From Hermodice carunculata (lineage: Eukaryota; Annelida; Polychaeta; Eunicida; Amphinomidae), in the NCBI GenBank assembly GCA_964020975.1, contig OZ026619.1, positions 91,306,962 through 91,370,961 of the forward strand: a stretch of 64,000 nt of DNA. Direction: 5' to 3'. Position 1 is the stretch's first letter, and each line of letters starts with the position of its first letter. The position numbers and the translations under genes were made by a program. Shown here piece after piece: positions 24,192-35,597 of this stretch. The notes beneath the pieces were generated by a model, which did not search any database, had not been told where the DNA came from, and saw only the letters and a program-made list of their open reading frames with translations.

Positions 24192-25209
24192 ACGGTGCCG
24201 TTGACGGCGTTGTGGGCCATGTATGTCTAAACTTTACAGTTACACATGTATGACGTGAGTGAATATTTAAGAAATGGAGAACTCGGACCTGTGGACAAGA
24301 GTGATTTAGAAAACTTGCCAACAAGACGTGCGTTAGACAGGTTGGATGTTCTGTTCAGAGCTGGCAAAGTTAAGAAAGTTCTGTGCCTTCAGGCAAGTTG
24401 CGGCTTTTCCTTCTCTGTCTTGCTTTGAAGTTGGAACTTGTCACTGTCGCCTACTTTGTGTCACATTTGTTACTTTGTATCTTGTGATCGTAACCAGACC
24501 AAGCCGAGTTTGTTTGGGTGGATCTTTTGACAAATTAAACTTGTGCAAGTAGCATGATCGTTTTGCTTTTCAACTTGTGCTAACTTTTACAAACTGGAAA
24601 TACGGGAGGGCCGGTAGGCTAACACCCTTTTTTCCCCTTACATCATGATAAGTTAAAATATGTAAGAATGGATGCAGTATCCCAATCAATGACAAACCAA
24701 AGCCCGCTACTGTGGTATGGAGCTGTGCAGGCAGAGAGAGAGAGCCAGGCCGCTAGCTTGTGCATTTAGCCCCCCATGGACCTAAGCCAGCGGTAGCGCG
24801 GATTACCGAATAAATGGGATTATGACACCTTGTAGCTCTTAATGGGCTACTGTGACTTACCGGTCCTCTGCGGGGTGGCAGTTATTGCTCACCAATGTCA
24901 GACTATTAACTTGTCAACTCACTTTGCCGTAGCTGATGTCTGGCAGTATTGTTAAACTGTTATTGTTTGCCGCGGCTTTTCAAGACTGGCCACTTTAAGA
25001 CGGAAGCTAAGTTTGAGTCGATTTTACGACAACTTTCTTCTGCTCTATTACCATTGTAATCTACATTTTTCACTGAATGAGTTAAAAAGTTCATGAATAA
25101 AAACTTGGATTATCATCATGAATGATGATCATCATCAGACATTAATTTACCCGTAGGATGATATAGGAATTAAAGCCTCGAGTAGGCCTACAACTTTTAA
25201 TGTACCAAA

Positions 25210-25380
25210 ATAGGGTTTCTGCCAGAGAGGAATTTTAGGGTACCCAAATACTCATATTCTAAAGTCACAAGTATGACAAAGACTTTGTGGGGGAAATTTT
25301 GATAATATATGCTAAAATTTTAGGGTAAACAAAGTGCTCCCGAGATTTTTTAGGGTATGCAAATTTTACCCTCGGGCAGA
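25210..25380. repeat. Three short reiterations of (A)TTTTAGGGTA..CAAA
   Basis: attttagggtacccaaat, attttagggtaaacaaag and ttttttagggtatgcaaat lie about 80 and 40 bases apart. They contain TTAGGG once each but are not telomeric arrays. Confidence 0.6.
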
Positions 25381-25412
25381 AAGCAGGGTTGTAACTGTAC
25401 ATAGGAAAAACA

Positions 25413-26490
25413 CACCCCTAGGGGTCATTCCACATCAGATCATCAAATTTCAGGAAAATTTTCCACCATTATATTTTAGATTTTCTTCTATTTTTGGTAT
25501 GGATGTTAGACTGGGTCGTAAGCTTACAATTTCAAATTTCACTTCATTGGCATCATTAGTTTATTTTTTTATGAGGTTTGGAGGGGGGGGGGGGGGCTCT
25601 CACCTTAAAAACTACTGCTTTTTCTGTGCCATAATTCAACAAGGTCATATCTTGCTAAATATTAAAGCTACAACCATGATTTTTTCAGGAATAATGTAAC
25701 TTTTACTGGTGATGGAGCTGTGTAAATAACAATGACCAGGTTTCCACACATTTTCTTTTATCTAGCTACGAAAATGGCAATTTCCTGGGGGTTTTTTTCC
25801 ATTCGCGAGTGGTACTTCAATCACCAATATCTCCAGAGCAAAGTGAATTAAGACCTGCAAATTTTGCACACAAAAGTTATACTTAAAGTTCAACTATTGT
25901 TAATAATATCAGGACTCTGGAAATAGCCAAATTGGAGATATCGCTCATTAAATTTAGCTATGGACAATAAAAGGCACAACTTCAACACCTCTAAATCATA
26001 TTGGGTATTGGTGGCACAATCTTCAAATTTGCACATCACACAGACCCACATAAGAACAATATTATGTGAAATTTTGGGCATTGTGTTTGTAGTGCTTCTG
26101 CGAAAACTTGTAGGTACAGAATATGGTATTTTACTGCACTCGTGAATAGCTTTTTGCACTGCACCTTCAAGTTTTCACAGAAGCACTTAAAACACAATGG
26201 CCAAAATTTCACATAATATTGTTGTTATGTGGGTCTGTATCATGTGCAAATTTGAATTTTGTGCCACCAATACCCAATATGATTTAGAGGTGTTGAACTT
26301 GTGCCTTTTATTGTCCATATCTAACTTTAATGAGCAATATCTCCAATTTGCCTATCCAGTGATGAAAATGCATTAAAACTTTGAATTTTTACAGTTAGAA
26401 ACCATGTTCAACACAATATTCCTAAATGAAACAAATCTAAGATGGGATGGTGGAATGCATTTGTTGAAGTGACACGGAATGACCCATATC
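25413..26490. mobile_element. Fold-back / MITE-like element with about 190-bp inner inverted repeat
   Basis: The outer ends share ggggtcattcca at 25417 and its inverse ggaatgaccca near 26474. Inside, 25925-26113 and 26168-26356 are inverted copies, over 90% identical by eye, around a 54-bp loop. Shared runs include ccaaattggagatat, ggacaataaaaggcacaa, acctctaaatcatattggg and acataa.aacaatattatgtg. The left arm has about 500 bp of extra sequence. There is no transposase, so the element is non-autonomous. Reading frames across the arms are mirror artefacts. A G-run marks 25583-25597. Confidence 0.8.
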
Positions 26491-26699
26491 TAATCATGGA
26501 GGGGGGGGGAGGGTTATATGTGGAACTGGATTGTACATTGCCTTCTGGTATATGATAACATGTAGAAAGAAGGGTATTTTCCAATTTGCACATGGATAAA
26601 ATTAGTGATGTTTCCTCACGAATATTAATGTGTAAATCATTCCAATATCGCATAGTGGACGGAAGAAAGGAGTGTCCAAAACGTTTTCAAAACATTTCC

Positions 26700-27860
26700 G
26701 TAACAAGTGTTCACTTGCTTTGTTTACAGTTTGAGTGATAGGAGTTATCCACTTTTTAATTATCAGAGAAGGTTATGCACAACATTATGAGTGTTTGATC
26801 CAGGTTTAGGAGTGCCATCTACATGTTAAGCATGATTATCTATTTCTGTGGCGCTGGAATGAAAATAATTAGGCAATGGATTTTATAACATTAAATGTAA
26901 CTTTCTAGAGTCTACCCCACAAGGAAATTTTAATGAGATCAGATCTGATCCTATAAGGAGAAGCACAAGGACTTTATACAATTTCTAGAATACTAGTATC
27001 GTCATATAGAAGCTATATATTACAAGAAATATCATCAGTAATGTCATTTATATACACTAACAATGATAAACATGGGTTAGCAGAAATAATTCGAAATTGC
27101 TGGTCATTTGACAAAATCAGCATCAGAGTGAGAGATACCATATAGATAATAAAATCTATATATGACATATCTAATGTAAGTATATCACTTAGGTTACACA
27201 TATTTCCAGCATTTGTAACTTTGCCATTGCACTAAATGATTGTGAATTGGTGTGACACCGTTGACATGCGTACATGCGTACATGCGCTCATGAACAACTA
27301 ATTACCCTAGCGATGAGTATACTAGCCCACTGAGTATCAATGAAGTTGCTGGCCATGCCACACATGCTGTCCACATCTCAAATTACAATCCGCGGCTCAG
27401 AGCCATTTTGCAGGGTGCTCTTCACTCTTTTTTCTCTTTGCAGTGGTTTGCGGCAGCGATCTGCACGGACCCAGTCATTCAGCCTAATTGTTATTACATT
27501 TCAATAGGATAGCACTTTAGTTAATAGATTTGGGGCTCTGACTAACGTAATGCATTAACTTTGCTTTTAAAACTTAAATGAAAATGTCGTAACCATGTTA
27601 ATTTTGAGGAAATGCTACAGAGAATTGACTCATTGATCGTAAACATTGGCGGTAAAGAAGTAAACTTCCGCATCTATTTTGTACCAAGATGCTGAGGAAA
27701 ATGGGCACAGGCAGCCCTTTGGGTAATTAAGACATTACTTAAAAGTAAGAAGCAAGCTGGCTGAGAGCATGTGCACACTGATCAACTGTTGGATTCAAGG
27801 AATATTGGACTTGAGTAGGGGAAAATATATTTGGGCAAAATCAATTTACCTGGTAGCTGA
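26700..27860. other. 3' flank of gene B without recognised gene
   Basis: AT-rich, with no gene, RNA or long repeat recognised. It sits between the fold-back element and the conserved block 27870-28170. Confidence 0.45.
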
Positions 27861-27869
27861 GGTGTACAT

Positions 27870-28865
27870 ATCATGTGGAACCTGTCTGAATCCATAATAC
27901 TTGCCGTTGGTAGGTACTTTGGCGCAACTTTATCCTACAAACTCAAATATCCTGCTTGTCTGCTAAGTTTAAAGTTTAAACATATTTATTTTACTTGGAT
28001 AGATAACCAAACAGTAATATAACATACTTATCTGAATTTTTCCAGACAAACTAGACATTTAATGGTATATACAATATAAACAAGACATACAAAGTTGACA
28101 TTAATTATGAAGATTGGTACACTGTTTGCACAACAATGTACGGAACTACCCCCAAAATAAAGCACACTTTCCAAAATAGTACAAATTGTAAGAGGAAGAT
28201 GGAAATTTTCTAGCACACGAACCTTTTGCTTCAATTCTAGAAGTTTGCTCCAGCATAAACATATTTCCATTTGTACCATGAGCATAAGGATAAAACCTAT
28301 GTAGTAAAATATCTGTTACCTGTTTATAGGTTAGATAGATGCACAAGAAAATAAATCAAGTCCTGGTGCCATCGACTCTTGCAAGAAAGCAAGAAATGGC
28401 TCTGGGTAAACTATCATCTAATTTTTTTTGTGGATAGCCATATAGTCAAATAGTTGAGAAATTTCATGGGTTCTTGACACATATAGTATATTTATATCTA
28501 CATATGACACAAGCGAGTAAAAACTATGTTCCAAATGATATACTTGTAGCAAATGTTACAGGATAGACTTTATGAACATTTTTGACCTTAGAGACCAAAT
28601 AATTTGATTCACATACCTATATATTATAGAGTACAAAATAATTGAATCGGGTATGATAATATTGCCTGCATTCACCAGCTCATGATGTCTATGTATGGTA
28701 CATTGCTTTTAGCTTTTCAACTTAAACATAATTTTTAAAAGCTTAATTGCCTAAGATTACAATACAGTAATAATTGTACAGGCTCTCCTGAACGAACAAC
28801 AAGGCAATATTGTTACATACATGGTTCACAGGACAGCATAAAAAGACCAAAAACTACTTATACAA
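27870..28865 (-). repeat. Inverted duplication arm B, 3' flank of gene B
   Basis: The reverse complement aligns with 6640-7760 in arm A. Shared runs include ttgtgcaaaca.t.tacc, tatattgtatatac, tagtttgtctgga, aaataaatatg, caagcagga.atttgagttt and accaacgg.aagtattatgg. It probably contains 3' UTR and downstream sequence of gene B. Confidence 0.85.
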
Positions 28866-28931
28866 GATGATACGGAACTGCGTGATTACAAGAAACACAG
28901 TTGTACAGAGTTAGTTGTCACTCAGTTGAAC

Positions 28932-29005
28932 TTAGGGCGGACATTTAATTTCTGGAATTTCTTTCTTTGTTGTCGTTGTTTTCTGTGGCTCCACTGGTCT
29001 TTTTT
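28932..29005 (-). CDS. Gene B terminal coding exon, cytoplasmic tail
   Basis: The exon starts after ttctaaaaaa (acceptor tttag on the minus strand) with six A residues and ends with TAA at 28934-28932. It encodes [20 protein letters not shown] and then KCPP. The tail is shorter than that of gene A and differs in sequence because of the homopolymer length. Confidence 0.85.
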
Positions 29006-32000
29006 CTAAAAAAATGCAGAATACAAACAATAACTTACACTCAGTTGTTTTCTTTTATCTATTAGTGTAATGGCGTTATATGTCATGTGAAACCATACGA
29101 ACACTTTCATTATTATGCTCTGTCATCTTTTAATGTATAACTCCGTAACTGTAGCTGAGAATGACGATAAGATTCATGTGTTAGAAAGAACCTCTGTCAT
29201 ACATTTGTTAGCTTATGTGTCCTTAAGTATCATATTTACTTGAAAGTGGAATATTCAAGGGTTTTTTGTGGCTTTATAACAAAGCAAATTAGATAATACT
29301 GATAATCTTTTTCCCCACTAACAACCTGCCTGGTGTCCAGAAGGGACACCTAACGTTAGACGTGGGTGTCATCATCAAATAATTTGACCAGTGCTGCCGT
29401 TGACAGCATACCAGTTTTGAAATATCTTGGCATGCTTTTTATGTTTGTTGGTATTCGTGCTTTGGTATGATAATGTTAATTGCTGAAAAAGAAATATATA
29501 GGCCAGTACATTTGTTAATGAAGGTAAGCATGTATTTAAGCGAAAAGTAAACCTGTAATACATAACCGATGTCGTCAGTACGATTCCATTATGCAACACT
29601 TGACCACGGCAGATTTCTGTGCATACCATTCTTTTAGTGACAGCAACAATTCTATCCTGCACAAATCAAGAGACACCGTTTGGTGACTTTTCGAGTATTC
29701 TCATTTTTAATGGTTCTGTATCCCCATATTCGTGTAGTCATCAGCTTTCATAGCAATGTTCTTGACTCTAGTAGTTTCCAGATGGCGCCGAAAAAAACCC
29801 TAACAGACACCTAACTGTAACCAGTTTCATGTCATCCAAAATCACATCACCAGCCTGTATGAGTGCATGTGAGTGTGCAGGCACATACCTTTTGATGTTG
29901 CCCATCCATATGTTATTAGAATGTCCGCTAGTTCAACAAGGGTCAAGATACTTCCGCCAAGAAAAATCCCCAGGTTTCCTCCAATAGCACCTAATATTAA
30001 AACATCAGGCTTTCAACTTGAAGTGAATAAGCTATTTTGAAAGATTACAGCATAGGCTGTCAACTTAATGTGAATAAGATATTTGAATATCAGCTTACGA
30101 TGCAATACTTATTGTACAGCAGAACAACTTCAGTACAATGCATTTTTCTTATCATGAATTCAGTAACACAGTTACATATAAGGAGAAATCTGAACATTTA
30201 GATTGTTTACCAACTGAATATCCAGTTTTATGTTATGCTGAGAAAACGAAGAAACTCACCCTGTCAGCACCTACATTTTTAAATAATTCTATTTCAATTA
30301 TGCGTTATACTATTACAAGCTACTGCTAAGGAACAACTTAAAAATACACAAAAACACATGTACGGCGGATTGTGTATTTTCAAATTATCTTAACCCCATA
30401 ATTTTTGAAATCTTATAACTCCAAACATATCAAAGATTCAGGGAGCTTCTACATATTTTCAATCCTGCTTACCCAATCACAGAATATTAGTTGCATAACT
30501 CTACCACGCGAATGGCACATTACACTTTCCCAACAATACATTTATTTGTCATGCCTCTTATTTCCGTATATCTTCAATTTTTATTATTTATTTCTAAGGG
30601 CCAACAGTCCGCTACCACAAAAAGAGTGGGGATGAAACTACTTGGGGAATGACCGAAAAATGATCAGTTTTGGTTATGTGTTTAGTCGTTTGCAGTAGGG
30701 TTATTGTAAAAGAAGTTAACACGTTGGATAATCAAATTGTAAATCAAGCCAGTCAGATTCTGTTTCATTACATTTTCTAGAATTCATATTCAATACCCTA
30801 GCCCTAAATTTTACGTATAGGTGCACAAGAGTACCCATCGAGCATCACCCATTCTCTTAAAGAAAATACAGATGTCAGAGATAAACATCAGAATACGAGA
30901 AATTCATATTTAACTGCGATCCCGATCACTTCCTGTGTTGCCGGGGCAACAGGCTGATGCTTCCCCCATGATCAGGGCAGATTTTTATTATATACTACAT
31001 AAACATCCATAAATAACACATTTTCAACCAAAAGAGAGCCCATTTCTAATTATTTTAGGCATCTTTATGTTACAAATATATGTTAATATATTTTCTTCAG
31101 ATTATTGTGTATTTGTGTCGTTCATTTTGTTGCGACAGTACTTTTGACCATGCTAAATACATGGATCTGCCCTGATGCAGGTGGCTCCCTCTTTTACTCA
31201 ATATGTGTTAGAGTAGGACCGCATTTAGATATGAATACATCCTATTATGACCTACAATCCTGGTGGGACACTTTGAATAATGTCTGTTAGTATTATTTAG
31301 GTCCCTTTTTGGTGTTTTTTTAGTTGTGCATCATTTTAAACCAGGTGGGAACAAAAAATTGACGCCAGTAACCTAAAATCACTGACATACTAGAGTACCC
31401 ACCTGACACTCAAATGTTCGATGGAGCTTTGGTAAAAAAAGATATTTCAAATTAATGAAAAAATATATTTTTCAAGCTTCATATTTACACAGGGACTTGA
31501 TAACCGAGAAAAAGCCCACGACAATCATAAAAAAGGCCATGTCTGAGATAGCAGACGAACCACCAAGAGAGACAGAAATAATTTTGTCCTGTTCTCATTG
31601 TTGTAGACAGTTGCAAAATAAAATAGTTTTATCACATTTATATACCTACGGAGATAAACGGACATCGGAATATTTGTCTGGCACGCTGCATCCAAGTTCC
31701 TTACATCAAAAACGAGATTAAACTCAGTTTATATAAGATATCCGTTAATCCTGTATAGGACCATAGTTTATCACCTTTTTATGTTGTCCCTGTCATGTGA
31801 GTCTCCGAAACATAAGGGCTGTGTGAACAGCCCGTTCTCAGCTGACATCGAGATTCAACCCCTAATAAGTTCCATTCCAGCCTAGTGTGAACAAATTAAG
31901 AACCAGGAGTTCCTCGGAATGTTCCTGTGTGGTACAAAAGCAATAGAGTGAGCGGCTTCGGAGATTTTTTTTAAGATTGGCGCCCCCCCCCCCCAAAAAA

Positions 32001-33762
32001 AAGACAAAAAAACAAAAAAAAAACCCAGAAAAAACCTCCCAAACCCCCAAAATTAAACCAAAAACGAAACAAAACAAAAAAAGGGAAAACAAAAACGCAA
32101 AAATAAAAAGCAACGAAAAAAAAAACAAAACAAAAAAAACCAAACCCCAACCCCCCCACACACACAAAAAAAACAACAAACAAACAAAACAGAAACAAAC
32201 AAACAAACAACCCTCAAAAACACACATACACATACAAAACCCTTTAAAAATCCAAAATTCACTGACCCGTGACCAGCTGAACCATCTTGGTAGAGACGCA
32301 CGCTGGGTACACTGCCTCCAAATTTGAAGTGAATCTGGCTGACGGTTTCAGATATCAAGTCGAAAATGTGAATCAGCATTAATATGCCCTTTTACTTCCC
32401 GAGTATCAATAAGCAAGGTACATTTACTGACAAGGACCCGAATTGAAAAAAAAAAAATGAAAATTCAGGACTCCTCAGCAGTATCGTCTAGTGAATACTT
32501 TTGTGTGGCCCTTTAACAAGGAACATTTCCACCAAGTTTCATGTTAATCTAAGTGAAGATTCTGGAAAAGTGCAAAATAAAGTAAACACAAAAATCATAA
32601 AAACATACAACAAAGTTACAGCGCCACCAGGTCAAAAAATTAAGAGGTAGGAGTCCTTCGGAGTGTTTCTGTGTGATATAAAAGCAATTGGGTGAGCAGT
32701 TTTGGAGAAATATTTTCCAAAAAGATTTGCCTCTGACCCCCCTGCCCCACCCCCACTCCCAAAAAATATTCTCAGCGGTTTCTCAGATTTATTAAATTTG
32801 CCTCCCAAAAAGAACAAGTTCATATAAAATTAAAAAAAAAAAAAAAAAAAAAAAGCAAAAAAAAAAAAAAAAAAACACTGTGGCGTGACTATTTGAACAA
32901 ATATGGTACAGACCCACCTAAGGCACATCACCACCAAGTATAACATGGATCTAGCAAACGGTTTTAAAGAAGTTGAAAATGTAAATTCTTGACGACGGAC
33001 GGACAGACGACAGACGGACGACGACGGCAGCAGACCATCCTATAACATCAAGTGACTAACAAATCAGCTGAGTTAAAAGTCTGTCTAAACATGAATTTCA
33101 AGAAATCATTGAATTGGCTACCAATTGGAAAGATAGCGAATTACTGGTCGTACAGTAGGTGGTGCTTTAGCCCACGTGTTTATGTTGGAAAAACGAATCA
33201 AACACACAACACGGAATGTAAGCCTGCATATACCACAGTAAATGCGAATCTCCGGCAACTTATTATGAATGCACGTGAACGGGTTTGTGTATTGCTAACT
33301 TGCAAGTAAAAAAGCACAGTTAACTGACCAATAAAATCCAAGAGTTCATATGCCCTCTGTTGCACCACCTTGGTCACAGTCAGTTCCTTGAAGTAGATTT
33401 GTAGCTGAAGGTAATTGCTCCTAAAATGCCGAAACATTTCAAATTAATGTTCTATTGTTTCACCCGAAAATATTTCATCATATCACATGCTAGGATAAAG
33501 TAATCCGATATACAGATTGTACAACAATGTCTTCAATGATGATAAGGGTAACTGGAAATATGTGTCAATGGTATGAGTATATAGTGGATCCCCGCATTCA
33601 GAAAACTTCAATAGTGAGGCCATCTCATGAATAAGACCAGACATGCAATTTCCATTTGACTTAATTGTATGTACCGACAGCCTCAGTGCATTCGAACAAC
33701 AAAATAAAGACGATTTTTTTACTTTTTCGGTGCTACGATAGTCAGTCTTAATACTGGCGTTC

Positions 33763-33822
<60 letters not shown>

Positions 33823-35555
33823 GGAATGCCGTTTTTTGTTATATTCAGTGTTTGATCAGATGATTAAATATTTGATCAGGTGAATAAATATTCAATCAGA
33901 AAACTAAATATTTTATCACATGATCAGATGAAAAAATGAATTTGCTCACGTGATCAAATACAGTACATTTGTTCTTCTGGTCAAATTGATTTGTCGAGGA
34001 AAAACTGATTTAATCAGAAGATCCAATAGAGGAACAAATGAAATGAGTAGTTACCCGCTGAAGACCCTTTAATTTATTTTGGGCTGATACAGCCTATGTC
34101 AAAATTTTACAGAGGAACGTGTGCAATATAGACAATAGTAATTCCATATATATACAGGTTAGACAGGGACAGGTTAGCTTATGGAGAGTAAAGAGTTCGA
34201 ACTGCGGAATAGGATATTGACTACTAGGAAGTGGTTCTGGGCAAAAAGACACAAATACAATGACTTTGATCAATGAACAAATGCATTTGTTCACATGACA
34301 AAATCGATTTGTTGTTTTGATCAAATAGAATAAGGTGTATCCCGATTTATTCATATGAACAAATTTATTTGTTTCCGTGATCAAATGTGTTTGATCTGCT
34401 AAATAAACACAAGCTGCTCCACTACCAGATAATAACTACTCTCTCCTGTATGCCGCTAGTCACCACCGGTAATCTATGTTACTATAACACGCAAGAGGTA
34501 CAATCTCGAACTTTGACATTTTCTTTATATAGCAACAATAAGTAGGTGCTGGGAGACAGAGCTAGTTGTCACAGGGTTGAGTTGTGATCGTCCACTTTTT
34601 CAAAATCCTCTTGGACAAAGCTTGTTTTTGGGGGGCTGCAATTAACAGTTCAAAACATTTGACGAAAAAATCAGATTTCTAGCTACGCCACGTTATAAGC
34701 GATTGTAAAGGAACAAAGAAAATGAGGGAGGGAGAAAAAGAAAGAAAAATGCTCACATCCTTCCCAAAGGCAGTGCCTAACCACAAAACTTGAGAAAAAA
34801 GTGAAAGAAAAATGCTCATATCCATGACCTTGAAAGCAAAAAGCATTGCTTAACCACCAAAGAAAGAAGGAGTGAGAGAGAAAAAAATCCTCACACCCAT
34901 CCCGAAAGCAAGAGCAAAAGATCACGGAACCACCGTCCAAATTTACATTTAATACCGCCATAATACAATCATAATTAACTGGTAATAATGATCCATTCTA
35001 CACGGCCGGCTTCAGCCACTCTCATCTCTAAACAAAGCCATAAAATGTCCGCGTTATGAATGTCCGCGATGTCCGTCTTGAAGATATCGACATTTCGATA
35101 TTGTACCTTTTGCGTGTTTTACTATTTGTCGCGCCGACCAAATTCTGGCGCAAGTGATCTGTTCCGAAATATAAATATTTGATCCGAGGAACAAATCAGA
35201 CAGGGAGCGTCAATTTAATTAAGTTGGGGGATTTGTGATGATATAATCAAATCGATTTGATCATTAGAACAATTATATTTATTCAGATGATCCAATAACA
35301 TATTCATTTTTCGGGCCAAATCGATTTAATCATCTGAACAAATATATTTGTTCATGTGACCAAACAAGAGTATATTTGTTCCTCTGATGAAATCGATTTG
35401 ATCAGAAGAACAAACCGATTTAATCAGAAGATCAAATCAATTTATTCAGAGAAACAAATATAATGTATTTAATCACATGAACAAATGCATTTGCTCTTCT
35501 GATCAAATATTTAATCATGTGATCAAGTACTGAATAAAACAAGAAACGGCGTTCC

Positions 35556-35597
<42 letters not shown>

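Noticed and set aside
25210-25380. TTAGGG occurrences as telomeric repeat
   Set aside because: Only single, widely spaced hits inside a different reiterated motif.
25890-26159. Frames on both strands of the fold-back
   Set aside because: They mirror each other across the inverted repeat and have no protein similarity.
31862-32379. Phe/Cys-rich and Lys/Asn-rich frames
   Set aside because: They come from the A/C-rich tract inside an interspersed repeat.
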